From: Polytrichum commune
Taxonomy: Eukaryota; Streptophyta; Polytrichopsida; Polytrichales; Polytrichaceae
Direction: 5' to 3'
DNA: 64,000 nt
Assembly: GCA_950295325.1 (NCBI GenBank)
Contig: OX485808.1
Span: forward strand, 29,716,527-29,780,526
The position numbers and the translations under genes are program-made. How positions within the stretch are numbered: position 1 is the stretch's first letter; each line of letters starts with the position of its first letter. Under the pieces are notes generated by a model, which ran no database searches, had not been told where the DNA came from, and saw only the letters and a list, made by a program, of their open reading frames with translations. Of the stretch, positions 24,193 through 35,884 are shown in pieces.

Positions 24193-24847
24193 GTGACACT
24201 GATTGGTAAATACGATACAATGTTTAGTGTAGTACTTTGCACGCAATATGTGTGGGCTAGAACGTGCTTCAAATCGAAACATCCATGATTAGCTATCACT
24301 ACAGTAAACATCTGTGTTTAGTGTCACTTGCTAGTTGGAGTTTACACACAATGCTATATATTTTTACTATCGATGTAAATTCTTACCAAGTATAGATGTT
24401 AGTCTTCGATACTGTCCCAACAACCGGTTTGACCTTTTTTAATAGAAAAATGAGGTATATGATAAGAAAGTTATGGCGATTCCAAATAGTAAGCGGCACT
24501 AAATACACTATTTAGTGTTGTGACACTAATTGGTAAATACGATACAATGTTTAGTGTCGTACTTTGCACACAATTTGTGTGGGCTAGAACATACTTCAAA
24601 TCGAAACATCCATGACTAGCTACCACTACACTAAATAAGTGTATTCAACGTCACTTGCTAGTTGGAGTTTACACACAATGCCATATATTTTCACTATCGA
24701 TGTAAATCCTTACCAAGTATAGATGTTAGTGTTCGATTCGGTCCCAACAACCGATTCGACCTTTGTGAATAGAAAAACGAGGCATAGAGTAAGAAAGTTA
24801 TGGCGATCCCAAATAGTAAGCGGCACTAAATACACTATTTAGTGTAG
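24193..24847 (+). repeat. Tandem duplication, two 327-bp copies
   Basis: GTGACACT-ATTGGTAAATACG at 24193 recurs at 24520 with a 327-bp period. Both copies run through GTAAGCGGCACTAAATACAC and end in CTATTTAGTGT. The similarity is high, with scattered substitutions. The ACTAAATACACTATTTAGTG ends relate it to the TATTTAGTGTCAC elements. Confidence 0.88.
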
Positions 24848-25189
24848 TTTTGTGTTTCTCGAATGATTAAAAATTATTGCATCATGCGGACTCGAGGGAA
24901 AATTGGATTAACAAATAAGCTTAGGGCTAGCACAGCTCACGATTCCTCATGCGGTATCTGCTCCCAACAGCCAGCCGCCACAGCTGCCTATTTGCAAAAT
25001 AATTAGCACGTGATTCACCAAGTGTCAAGATAAGTGCTAATTTCGGACACTAAAAAAATATCATGCCCATGCTTCGACAACACTAATTACGACAAATAAT
25101 GCGGCTCACGTTTCATAACCAAAGTTATATTTGATGTAGAGTGACATCCAAATCTACATAAACCGTTTTGAAATTGTAAAAAAATGGAA

Positions 25190-25233
25190 GATGGAACATA
25201 GGCGAGGGTTACTGATAGAGCCTATGTTCCATC
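25190..25233. other. 14-bp perfect inverted repeat with a second, overlapping one
   Basis: GATGGAACATAGGC (25190-25203) and GCCTATGTTCCATC (25220-25233) form a perfect 14-bp stem with a 16-nt loop. An alternative stem pairs GGTTACTGAT (25208-25217) with ATCAGTAAACC (25231-25241), so only one can form at a time. It lies just beyond the telomere-like tract on the 3' side of the LINE remnant. Confidence 0.75.
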
Positions 25234-25234
25234 A

Positions 25235-25257
25235 GTAAACCCTAAACCCTAAACCCA
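25235..25257 (-). repeat. Short interstitial telomere-type tract (TTTAGGG)
   Basis: About three consecutive CCCTAAA units read on the plus strand (TTTAGGG on the minus strand) lie between the LINE remnant and the hairpin. This is the plant-type telomere motif, and the tract is too short to be a functional telomere. Confidence 0.75.
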
Positions 25258-25289
25258 TACTGATGTGAATTTGAGCCCGTTGGTCTTAC

Positions 25290-25783
25290 TCTGTTATGAG
25301 CGTCCCCTTGTTTCAGAGGTAGGGTTTACAACCTACCCTTGTGGTAGGTTGGCTCGTTTTAAGAGGTACGTTGGTTTCTATTGTGGGCTCGTATTCTGGG
25401 TGGTTGAATGGGTTTTTGTTTGTTGTCAAGTTTCTTTTTGTTTAGGACCAGGTGGGTTAGGTGTTTTAAGGGCAGTAAGGTGGATGTTTTTCATGGTGTT
25501 TGTGATGAGTTTTGGGGGGAACTGTAGGTATTCTTAGTAGTTCCAAGATTTGCGTGTGGATGGATCTGCGTTGGACTCCCGAAGTTATGATTATGAGGGG
25601 GTTTATTGTCCACTCTTGTTCTTTGATTGCGGATGTAAGAAGGTTCCATTTGTCTTGTTTGGTTTGAATGGCTTGGTCTGTGAATCTATCATGTGTAAGT
25701 GTGAATTTTATTATTTGGACGGCGAGGTTAGGTGCTAGTAGGATCGGGCAATTTTGTTCTTGTGTTGCTCCATGTATATACAT
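25290..25783 (-). pseudogene. LINE (non-LTR retrotransposon) reverse-transcriptase C-terminal fragment
   Basis: Minus-strand translation from 25783 gives IIKFTLTHDRFTDQAIQTK, then WNLLTSAIKEQEWTINPLIIITSGV, then ILELLRIP and KNIHLTALK. A one-base shift near 25460 continues as HLTHLVLNKKKLDNKQKP, followed by stops. The layout (Leu-Thr..Asp-Arg-Phe, a packing helix, a trailing ITSGV strand, then a helix ending in K-rich N-K-K-K-L-D-N-K) resembles the region after the RT domain of some plant and algal LINE polyproteins. This rests on remembered family pattern, not on a search. No RT core (YADD) or endonuclease was seen, so it is a 5'-truncated, frameshifted remnant. Its 3' side faces the telomere-like tract at 25235-25257. 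Confidence 0.5.
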
Positions 25784-27660
25784 TATGTTTGGTTATAGCC
25801 TTCCTAGGGATGTGCATCTTGTTGTTTGGCATGTGCATGGTAGGGGCCATGATGTGGTCTTGGGGGCAATCTTCTTTGTTATCAGCATGTGTGGGTGTGT
25901 AGTGTCATCCCAGGGAGTGCACTGTTCAAGTACTGTAAATATACACGTGCGTGCACAAAAGGGGTATTATTTAGAACAAGCATGTACAAAATGTACGTAC
26001 AAGAGACATATTGCTATTAAGCAGGAAGTAGATATACATGAGGCTGGAGATAAGGCTATAGAAAAATATATGTAAAGTACGTGTTTACGCGTTCAAGTCA
26101 GACCTGGACCAAGAATCATGCGTTTTTTCATCCACTAAGTAACGATTTTATAACTAAAAATCCATAATTTGATATTATACATATAATAGGGCCATATTCT
26201 TGCATTTCCAAACATTTGTACACATGTTATATACAATTTCTGTATTTGTTTTTGGACCCTTGTGTACGTATGGAAATGTATTTTGAAGCAATGAGATTTG
26301 TAAGTATATTGCTTGATTTTAGCAAAAATAAAATGTATACATGGGTATTTTAATAAGGGGCATGCACGCACTGATGCTTGGTTTTAATGAATAGTGCACT
26401 CCCTGAGAGTGTCATGTGTGTGTGTGTGTTTTACTTTTGGATTCCATTTGGAGTATTGCTATGCACGATGGGCTTACCAAATTGGCTTCAAACATGGTAG
26501 AAAAAAATAAAAATAAAATGGACATCATATGAATATCTTGAAGTCACTTATTCCTAGTTCCAAAATCCATCCATAGACCCACATTTGTTTAACTGCAAAC
26601 GGTTTTCAAATTCATCATGACACTTGCCCAAAATCAACCCCGCTTTCTCCCAAACCGTCCCCACCTTTTGTCCAAACCACCCGCATTAAAAACCAATAAC
26701 CTAGAGGTGCTAAAACCGTCACTTTGAGTGTTGAGTACTCATACGATTATTAGATTGAAAGAAGCTAAAGTAAGGTCAAGGCATCCATCGTCAACCAAGT
26801 CCGTTTAACTACTCACTAGGGTCATGTAGTGCCGACACAAATGAGATCTATATGTTTTAGGCAGACAAAGTCAAACTTATGTGGTGGCGGCTTGTTTATT
26901 GATTACCCTCATAAGAGGTTTTCTGATAATTGTCATAGCCAAGGAGCAACATTGAGATGAGTGGTTATGTGCTAACACGTAGATCGACTATGACCATAAA
27001 ATTCATGCTTCAAATTTTGTATCAATTTCCAAATTCATGATTCTAAAAATTGCATTCCCCTAAGAATTTGTTTCTCTTTGCAAGCGAAGTAATTCCCCAC
27101 TATTGCTCCTCCTCAAGAGATGCGAACTCTCTTATTTTATTGGTTATAGATGCCTCGACCTTACCTTTTTTGTTAGCAAATTGAAAGGGGATTCCAAGGC
27201 ACCAAAAGTATGCCTTCTTTGAATTTTCGATGCAAAAGTTATAAGGGTTCAAAGTTTCATTGGTAGGTTACTCAAAAAACTTATGGTCTCATAGTGAACA
27301 TTCTCATAATCAATATGTATTTATTGTGCAAGATTTTAGAGTGTTCTTCTTAAGTGGGGTGTTGGCTTAGCATTTTATGCTCTAACGCATTAAATTTGTT
27401 GAGCCCTTATAACATTTGCATATGAGATATTAATAAAACAATTTAAGTAACCCACCCCTAGCTACACCCCGACGCTTGCTCGAATCCAATCCCACTTTTA
27501 CACAAGACTGCCCCCACTTCAAGCCGAAGATATTCAGACGTTTTAAGGTGTGCTCTAGTGACAGGATTAGGAGGCATGCATAGGGGACACTTTTAGAAAG
27601 GGGTTGGAAATAACACTCACTACCTACCTTAGACCACCACTAGAAGACATTCTTCCCACT
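25784..27660. other. No gene seen apart from flanking LINE debris
   Basis: Possible further decayed LINE sequence up to about 26000, then unassigned sequence. It contains a short (GT)n near 26416. Confidence 0.45.
27228..27400 (+). repeat. Dispersed repeat shared with 1681-1850
   Basis: Same ordered blocks as at 1.7 kb, with substitutions and small indels. Confidence 0.65.
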
Positions 27661-27666
27661 ACAATC

Positions 27667-27855
27667 ATCCGTTGTGACTTGGCCATTGCAACTCAAGGGG
27701 AGACAATGCATACATAAATTGTTTTGGTTGTCAACCAAAGGTTTTTGGCTGCGGAATTTGGACAATATGTAACCAAACTCCTCCGGTTGACAACCAAAAC
27801 GATTCACTTAAGCATTTTCTTGCCATGAGTTGCAATGGCCAAGTCACAACAGATG
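27667..27855. mobile_element. Foldback element, ~190 bp
   Basis: GTTGTGACTTGGCCATTGCA at the left is inverted at the right as TGCAATGGCCAAGTCACAAC. GTTTTGGTTGTCAACC pairs with GGTTGACAACCAAAAC further in. No ORF. Confidence 0.82.
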
Positions 27856-28239
27856 GTTGCAATGGACAAGTTTTCTTCTAGCGCACTAGCCTCCATGGGT
27901 TGATTTGTAATAACAAGTGTTGTATGGATTATTTTTGGTTGTAAATTGGTGATCTCAAAACTGTTTATGTAGGTTGATGATGAACAATGTGGGCCACACT
28001 ATTCATCAAATTTTGATGAACATGTTCAAGGTAATTGTTTTTTTCTCACACCAAATTATGTGGGATAACAATGTGGATGCACACTAATTTCCAATCCATT
28101 CACAAAGATTTAGCACTTTTTAGGGTTATTCGTTAATTAGATGAAGTTAGGGTGTGAGTTGGGCTAGTTGTGTGAGACGCGGGGTTGTTGTAAGGGGCCG
28201 GCTAATTTAGCTCAAGATGAGAACCACGCTAAATAGTCT

Positions 28240-28560
28240 ATACTCCTACTAGTGTGGATGAGAAATTAGCGTGGAAATAATTAATGTGGACCACTCTAAT
28301 TGTCTCGTTAGGTGGAAATAACATGGCCGAAGACCCCGGGTTTTCCCCTCGATCTTTTTTGAGACTTCCAATCAACAACACACATAGAACAAATTATTCA
28401 CCTCACATCAAAAGCAACATTATAATTTTCTCATCCAATGCAATGCCCAATAAAAACAACTAACATGACCCACACTTATTCTTATATGAATATTGGGTGC
28501 GGACTTGAGAATTATTATGGGCTTTAGAGAAGTATCAAGGCCCACACTCAGTAGCATATT
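28240..28560 (+). repeat. Dispersed ~330-bp repeat, copy 2
   Basis: This is the counterpart of 15240-15570 (AGCGTGGAAATAATTAATGT, then GACCCCGGGTTTTCC). It is moderately diverged. Confidence 0.65.
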
Positions 28561-28665
28561 TTGAACACGTAATCCAATCTCCATTAAAACACATGTCTTT
28601 TTGACATTCATTCCTAGATCCACACGTAACCACAAACCCACTTAATTATAGGTGCCCAAATTAAT
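28555..28665 (-). repeat. R1 repeat, short minus-strand fragment
   Basis: GAACACGTAATCCAATCTCC, TAAAACACATGTCTTT and AGATCCACACGTAACCAC match the middle of R1. Confidence 0.55.
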
Positions 28666-29280
28666 TTGATGTCGGAATTAGGCACGTCTACCTTAACTAT
28701 AGCTAAACTTGGGCACACCACTACATCCGCTACCTTACTAGGTCCATGCACGGCCTTGATTTTGGCAGCTCGAGAGTTGTTGGGAAGTGCGCACACAAGT
28801 TTGGTGCACGATGTAGTGTAGTTTATTGAATGTTTTGTGGGTGGGAGTTAAAGAAAAAGTGTTGAAAAGGCCCTCCTATTTAATCAACAACACATTAGGT
28901 GGTACCGTCTAGAGTTCTTGAGAATAACTTGAACTTCAATACTCAAAACCAACTCCTTAATAATGCACGTAACTTGGACATTGATGATACCTACCCTACC
29001 CTAACCTAACCTAACCCGACCTAAATTGACCCATTTTGTCACACGAGAGATTTGTTATTAGTCCCGAGACATTGTATCATAGACGTAACCGACACTAGAG
29101 GAATGTGATTGCCGTGTGATACCGACCATCTAACATGGACCGATCATACCGAGAGTTGCGACACTCCGACAACTTATTAGTGGCCTTTGAACGGTGTGTT
29201 GTTTATTAAACAAACCATCAAGTTGGTTCAATCCCTATCACATATAATGCAAAATGCTAAGTAGGTGCTAACATTGGAGT

Positions 29281-29322
29281 GGAAGTACATTCAGGAGTAG
29301 TAGTACTCCCGAATGTACTTCC
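29281..29322. other. 42-nt near-perfect hairpin
   Basis: GGAAGTACATTC and GAATGTACTTCC enclose GGAGTA and TACTCC around a 4-nt GTAG loop. One A/C mismatch interrupts an otherwise 19-bp stem. Confidence 0.85.
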
Positions 29323-30481
29323 GACAAAATGTAATTAGATTTAGATCCTCGTAATTTGCCATATGTCAGTCCTACATAGGTTGAGACCTGTTTGAATCCC
29401 TCGAGGATACAACATTCCAGCACTAGTAAAGATGAATTAGAGCTCCCCTCACGTAAGTAGAGTACTATCATAGTTTCGTGTTCTATGTGAGGAGTTGAGA
29501 GAATTGAACTGGTAATTCCTTCCATTTGGTTGGTACCATTTTTCCATTCAACATCTTGAATAACCATGCAAAGTTTTAAATTTCATGGTCGCTTTACACT
29601 ACGTCTCGATTCGTGAATCTTATTTTGTTGAAGCGATGTGATTGGTGGAGAGGAAAGTCCCACCAGTTTTGGTTCTAGACCGGGTCCTGATTTCTAAGTC
29701 CTGATTTCTTACATGGTGACAAAACGTTGGGATTTACCTTCGAGTTGGCTTGGCCAAGAGGGTTTACCTGACTACAAGAGTAATGTAGAGGGCACTTCGT
29801 TTCATCTTCATAAGTGTTGGAATGTAGTTTCCATGTGGGATACAAGTGGGTCTTAACTAATATGAGCATGACACATATAGCAAAATTTGAAGGAAGAATA
29901 ATTAATTTTCATTGGAATAAAGAGCCATATATAGTAAGTCCCAACTCGGGTCTTGATAAAATTCTTCATTAGGAAAATCCCAAAACACTTAACCCTTGTA
30001 TGACAAAACATCCCAAAACCTTCAAAGATCTTTCAAATTTGTAAGGGATGACTATTTCACTTGTATACCACTACAAAAGCTTTATCATACGGAAAAACCA
30101 TCAATGCTTAATATCCTCAATGCCTCATGTAGTGTTCAAATCCAACAACATATTATGAAATTTCCACCACTTGAAGAACATATGATGCAACTTAGAACAT
30201 ATGATGTGTCCCATAAAATTTAGATATATCGAAAGTGTATTGACATACCTGCCCATAGAAGCGAGACAACCACAAACTCCGAATTTTGAAAACATGTCCA
30301 ATTTTATTCAAAATTTGTGAGTTGCAAACCACTAAAGAAACATAGAAAAGGGAAAAAAGAAAAAAGAACATAAATGCCAAGGGTTGGTTTCCAAAATTAT
30401 GCAAACCCAACAAGTTTCAATGATTTGTAAAGATAAAAAAAAGTCCTTTTGTGCATTTGCAACATGTTATGTTGTTGTTGT

Positions 30482-30648
30482 CATAACATTATTCAAATCC
30501 ATAACAATGTTTTGTGGGACTGACAATATTCCATGTAGTATTCCCGGATATTTCTCACATTCATACTGAATATGAGGAATATCCAAGAATACTACGTGAA
30601 ATACTGTTAATCCCACAAAACAAGTGTGTGTATCTGAATAATGTTATG
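30482..30648. mobile_element. Foldback MITE, CATAACATTATT family, 167 bp
   Basis: The arms begin CATAACATTATTCA and contain TGTTTTGTGGGA and TAGTATTC. They meet at ACATTCATACTGAATATGAG. The whole element can fold into one hairpin. Confidence 0.82.
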
Positions 30649-30769
30649 GTTGTGGTGGTGGTGATGATGTGTTTTCCTTTTTTTCTTTTTTCTTTTTCTT
30701 TTTTGGCTAAAAATTGAACGCATTCAATTACAAGAGGTAATCAAAATACCGATCTAATGTGGTGTCGAA

Positions 30770-31090
30770 CGTTTTGAATAAACGGGCAGTGCCCGGAGGA
30801 AAAAGTCTCCTGTCAAGGTCAGTGTTCTAAAACCCTGCAAACCCAACTAAGTTTTCCAAAGAAAACGGAAACTTCTCAGTGCTTTTAACGGTTAGCTCTA
30901 CCTTTCCTTTCTTCCAACCCAACGTTCTGAATAAACGGGCAGATTACGGGCAAGTGAGTCCAAAATTCTGGAGACTGATCAACAAGTAATTTTGTGTGAT
31001 CAGTGTTCATAAACACTTTTTCAAACGTAATTATTTGAACAAACGGGCAGCTTGCTGCAAAAAGCACAACCCTCAACTGTCAGTATCCAC
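30770..31090 (+). repeat. CGGGCAG-unit repeats, upstream cluster
   Basis: Three diverged units contain GAATAAACGGGCAG(T/A), a purine-rich stretch and TCAGTGTT-C, as in the 33.9-34.4 kb array. Confidence 0.6.
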
Positions 31091-31405
31091 AAATCTCTCT
31101 CTCTCTACTATGTATTGTCTTAACCATAAACGAACCAAACCAATAACTTATGCTAAACCCAAAGTAGAGTTACTTTAGGGTTAGGGTAGTCTTAACTAAC
31201 GGATATCCACCATAGATCAGGACATCTGCATCCATGGCCACAAAGGATTACCTAACTAACACAATATTCATTAAAATGAGAGTTTTCCAGTGAATCGAGA
31301 GTACATAAAGCAAACTATTAATCCAAGAATGAAATGAAAACCACTGGAAAGTTGTAGAGTACAAGTAAAAAAATAACATTTGATTTTCCGCTGTAAATTC
31401 CGCCG

Positions 31406-31726
31406 TAGTTTCCATTAAAATGAGAGCATGTTAAGCTGGGAAATCGACTCATTTAGGCCGATTCAACCTAAATTGACAACATATTGTCCTCATTTAGGTC
31501 AACTCAACCTAAATTGACTAACATATTGTCCTCATTTAGGTCGACTCAACTTAAATTGACTAACATAATTGTCCTCATTTAGGTCGACTCAACCTAAATT
31601 GACAACATAATGTCCTCACTTAGGTCGACTCAACCTAAATTGACAAAATATTGTCCTCATTTAGGTCGACTCAACCTAAATGAGTCGATTTCCCAGCTTA
31701 ACATACTCTCATTTTAATGGAAACTA
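31406..31726. mobile_element. TIR element with internal ~43-bp tandem repeats
   Basis: The ~50-bp ends are almost perfect inverted repeats: TAGTTTCCATTAAAATGAGA, and TTAAGCTGGGAAATCGACTC reversed at 31684-31703. Between them about six head-to-tail units of ~41-45 bp (core TCATTTAGGTCGACTCAACC) fill the interior. The unit itself begins with sequence from the inner TIR. Confidence 0.88.
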
Positions 31727-32954
31727 CACGTCTAAAGTATAATCTAGTATTTATCAACCTAACATGACTTTTAGGTGTCCAAATGGCCAATATTATTTTG
31801 AGAGGACCCCACTCTCTCAAAATATTGAATATCGTGTTAACTCTATATTAAGAGAGTGAGGTCACAAGGACCTCCTTTCGCAGGCTAAACCGCGGTGGTT
31901 GTTTACCCTAAGTGACTTTTGAGCTTAGTGTAAGTGGTGCAATTTGGGTGTGTTGGGAGGTGTATGTAACTCAACTCTAACCTCGAATGCACAAGGTTCA
32001 AATGGCTAAGGAACCGGTAGAGTACTCCATGGAAGTATGTGTATTCCTTTTTGCAAAATGTATGTTCATGCTGTACATTATTGTGTGACATAGATAACAA
32101 TTGGGTTCTGCTGTTATTCACCTCGTGTACGTTACTAACCCTCTCTTTGGACTTGGTTAGTGGCATGGGCACATGTGAGGCAGACCCTTCACAAATTTGA
32201 CAACATCTTTAGGTTTTGCATACCAACTTTTGTCAAAAAATAGTGTGTATATAGGGCTTAGACATTCTTTAATGATGAGGAATGTTAGGCAATATATTAA
32301 GTAATGATAGGACTTTGAAGTAGTAGTGGACAAGGTTTATACTAGAGGGTGACATACTTTGGATATGAAATACATTACTTTACATTAAGGGTGCAAGGGT
32401 AAAACCTTAGTAAATAGTTTACTTATGGTTGTTTACTTTCTTAGAGACATACCAAGAGATGACAATGACCATGGTAAGTTGTTTGATATGCAAGGGAGTA
32501 GCCATGAGAAATGATCCCACCCACCCACCCACCCAGGTTTTGAAAGGTACATGGATATGCAAAGGAATGGTATGGCCTCTTGATAAGAGGATGTATTACA
32601 CAAAGATTAAGCTTGACAGTAAGCATAGCATTAAGCAAGAAAAACCCAGCTCTCTCTCGTTTTTTTTTGTTTTTTTTGTTTTCATTGTTTGTGATTGAAT
32701 GGGATAATATTACTTAACGATACGGGCTCTCGTAATATAATTGTGTGGGATACTGGGAGTTCAACTTGAATTTGAGTCTTTTTGTGCAGCTTTTCGATCA
32801 TCCCACTATTGTATTATGAGGGCCCACGACACGAGAGCTACACGATGTGTAATGTTATGCGGGCAAGTTAAGATGAAGAAGAAGAGAGAAAAGTTGATTG
32901 TCGAATGCCGGTTTCTAGAAATCTATGAACCCAACAAGCTATATTTGAGGGGTA

Positions 32955-33055
32955 TTATTTAGATGTGGATCGAAGAACATACACCAGAAAGACACATGTG
33001 TAAGAAAGATTGGAGTACGTGTTCATAATTTGTTAATCATTCTAGGTTAATAATC
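32955..33055 (+). repeat. R1 repeat, plus-strand fragment
   Basis: GATGTGGATCGAAGAACATA, GACACATGTGTAAGAAAGAT, TTGGAGTACGTGTTC and ATTTGTTAATCATTCTAGG match R1. It ends at a T10/G12 run. Confidence 0.58.
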
Positions 33056-33899
33056 GTTTTTTTTTTGGGGGGGGGGGGACCTACGTGACCTTTTGTGACT
33101 CACTCACAGTGGAGTTTGATAGTTCTTAACCCCTAAAGGACCGTAAGGCCCCCAGGGGGCTTTTGAGTGTAGAAAAGTGCAAATTGGATGAGATTGTTCC
33201 AAAGAAGCCCAAATTTGCCGGGAGAAGACCCTGGTTGTTTTTGCGAGACGGATCCAATGGTCTTTTCCGATCAGAAAATGATGAAGGATTCGTTCCAAAA
33301 TTTAATGGGACGAATTTGAGTATTATAAAGTAGCAAACAACAAAAAGTAACCACATAAGGCCCCATCTACTTTAGTGGGGGCTAAGTTCTTTTGTCTTTT
33401 GATGTTTTTGAATGAGCTTTTTGAGAAAAAGTCGACTGTCCAAGGTGAGTTTCTAGAAGTCTACAAACTTAGTTCAAGGTTCCTTGCTTGATTAACACCT
33501 AAAGACCAAAGCAAAATCTTTCCAAAATCATCATAAATGATTTTACTCCAATTGAATAACCTATTAGAGACTATCAACATCTCTTATGATAGAGTTCACT
33601 GCACGGATGGAATCATTTTGTAATTGAAATTGTTCACAAAAACGTTCAGTCGGGCATGTGCCAAAAAAATCAACAAATTACAACAAAGTAAATGTATACG
33701 TTGGTAATGACAGGCAACGATAACTGCCCGGACAAAAAACGTTTGCCTCGACCTTTAGTTGTTAACTAATTCTTATGTTAAGTTGAATAAACATGGGAAA
33801 ATTACAGAGGAATTTTTTTTAAACAAAATAAAAAAACAATCAACTGTCGAGGTCATTCTTGTGGAGTTTAGCGGGGGGCTCAGTCTACTCCTGTCTTTT

Positions 33900-34395
33900 T
33901 AGCGTATTTGAACGATCGAATCAGCGGGCAGGGTCCTGTGAAAAAAATTCCGACTGGCAAGGGTCAGTTCTCAGAAACCCGGTTCTGCAAACCCAACAAG
34001 TTTCATTTGATTAGGGGCTACTCCAAAACTCACTCACACTAATTTTGAATAAACGGGCAGGGGACTCAGATTTCAAAAAATAATATTCAACTGTGCAGGT
34101 CAGTTTCCAGAAATCTTTCTGCAAACTCAACCCTTCCGTGCACCTTTTTTTTTTTGGTTGTGGAATGAACGGGCATGAAGTTCCTGAGAACAACTTCACT
34201 GTCAAAGGTCGGTTTTCAGGAATCTGCAAACCCAACTCAACAAGTTTCTGCGATTAATAATAAGTAGGTTAATTTCTTGTGTTAATTTTGAGTAAACGGG
34301 CAGGTTACTGAGGATTCAGAAAAGAAAAAATCAATTGTTGAGGTCAATTCAGAGAATTCTTTCTGCAGACTCAATCCTTAGCGGGTTCTTTCTTT
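33900..34395 (+). repeat. Degenerate tandem array of ~115-130-bp CGGGCAG units
   Basis: Four successive units share AATAAACGGGCAG, then TCAACTGTCAAGGTCAG, TTTCAGAAATC and TGCAAACCCAACAAGTTT. Similar units occur at 30770-31090 and at 35239-35340. Confidence 0.75.
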
Positions 34396-34898
34396 GTTTC
34401 TTTGTTTCCTTTCTTTCAAAATGTTTTGGTTAAGGTGGTAGACCTATTCTTGACCACCACCTCATTTTTGCAGCTTAGGTCAACCTATTTTCGTGCACGG
34501 AAACATCGATGTTTGATCAATGTTGTGATGTCATGGTTGAAATCCAAATTTGGGTCGGCTGAGTTGACAACTAGGTTTAGATTGTAAGCATATTTAGGTG
34601 TGACAATTATTGATTACGGGAATCAAGCGTTCTCGGTTTCGTAACCAACTGGTGATTAGAAGTAGGTAAGCTTATATCATGAGTACTCTAGGTCGAAGAG
34701 AATATCCACTTAGAAAATTCAAAGTAATTTTTTCATTGCAAAAAACATCATGAGATTTATGAATTGTTTCTTATATTTGTATTTCTCTACATGGGAGATT
34801 TAATAATAATAATAATAATAAATTTTTTTGCCTTGATCACACCTAAACTCCATAGATGCTAAATTCCTTAATTGATAAGGAATAAGTCGGCTACCTTA

Positions 34899-35238
34899 GG
34901 GCCACTTCACACACGAGCCAAGGGCCGTGACCATGTCATTGTGAGGGCCCTTGACTCTCATCCAAAGGCTATACCAATTGTTGAGTTGACAGGATCTGCC
35001 CGAATTTGCATTGGGCCTACCTCTCGCAGGACACAAATTCCGACAAACCACGTAACATTATTTATAATTTGCCATGTAGGAACCCATGTAGACTTTTCAT
35101 CCATGACAATCTCCTTAGACACTCAGACCTCCCGCCTTCTAATGTGAACTGAACTTAGACGGTCTCGGCCTTTTCAACCAACGAGAGATCTTAGAACGCG
35201 ATGGTCACGGGCCTTCAGTCTTGTGTGTGAAGTGGCCC
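34899..35238 (+). mobile_element. Tourist-like MITE, copy 6
   Basis: A 340-bp copy with termini GGGCCACTTCACACACGAGC and CTTGTGTGTGAAGTGGCCC and perfect TTA flanks (34896-34898, 35239-35241). It sits inside the CGGGCAG repeat region and is therefore younger than it. Confidence 0.92.
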
Positions 35239-35884
35239 TTAGTAACGGGCAGGTTAGTGCTGATAGGGATGGGAAAAAAAAAAAAAAAAAAAAAAAAACC
35301 AACTGTCAAAGTTCAGCCTGCAGTTTTCAGAACAAGCAAGTTTTAAGGTTATGTGACGTGTGGAACTTTTAGGTTAGCCTCTCTGTGGGAGATTTTGATG
35401 CGATTCTCTGTCTAATAAGTAGGTACTACTAACAGGCTACTAAACTAACAAAGCTTCTTATCCCCTAAGAGGGGCTACGAACGGCTACACTAAACCCTAA
35501 AAGGTCGAGGCGGACGTTTTTGTGCGGGCAGTCATCACATCTCAACAATATCTCGACAATATCAACATACATTTTTATGGTATAATCAGCTGATTTTGGA
35601 CACATGGACAACTGAAAATTTGTGTGAACAATCCTAACTTTACAAAGGTTTTCATTTGTATGGTCAAGTCTATCATTAGTGGTGTTGGGGAATTTTTTCA
35701 GTGAGCTTTTGAATAGGACTGGACTGTTTTAGGTGATATTTGAGCGATGTTGCTTTGGTTTGTAGGGGTTGAGGTATGCGGGTATAATTTAGTTCACGTT
35801 TTTCTCGTTCTTCATCTTCTACTGGACAACTCTACTTCTTGCGATTTGTGGTGCATCGACACGTGTGTGATGAATCATCTACAC

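Larger units (their letters stand above)
33719..35530. mobile_element. Possible ~1.8-kb TIR element with CGGGCAG repeats inside
   Basis: ACTGCCCGGACAAAAAACGT followed by GCCTCGACCTTT (33724-33756) is inverted at 35503-35530 as AAAGGTCGAGGCGGACGTTT, then GTGCGGGCAGT. Inside are several degenerate units and MITE copy 6. No target duplication could be fixed. Confidence 0.55.

Noticed and set aside
25235-25257. Chromosome end
   Set aside because: Only about three units, with long unrelated sequence on both sides.
25265-26075. Plus-strand genes over the LINE region
   Set aside because: The hydrophobic plus-strand frames are the antisense of the recognisable minus-strand LINE fragment.
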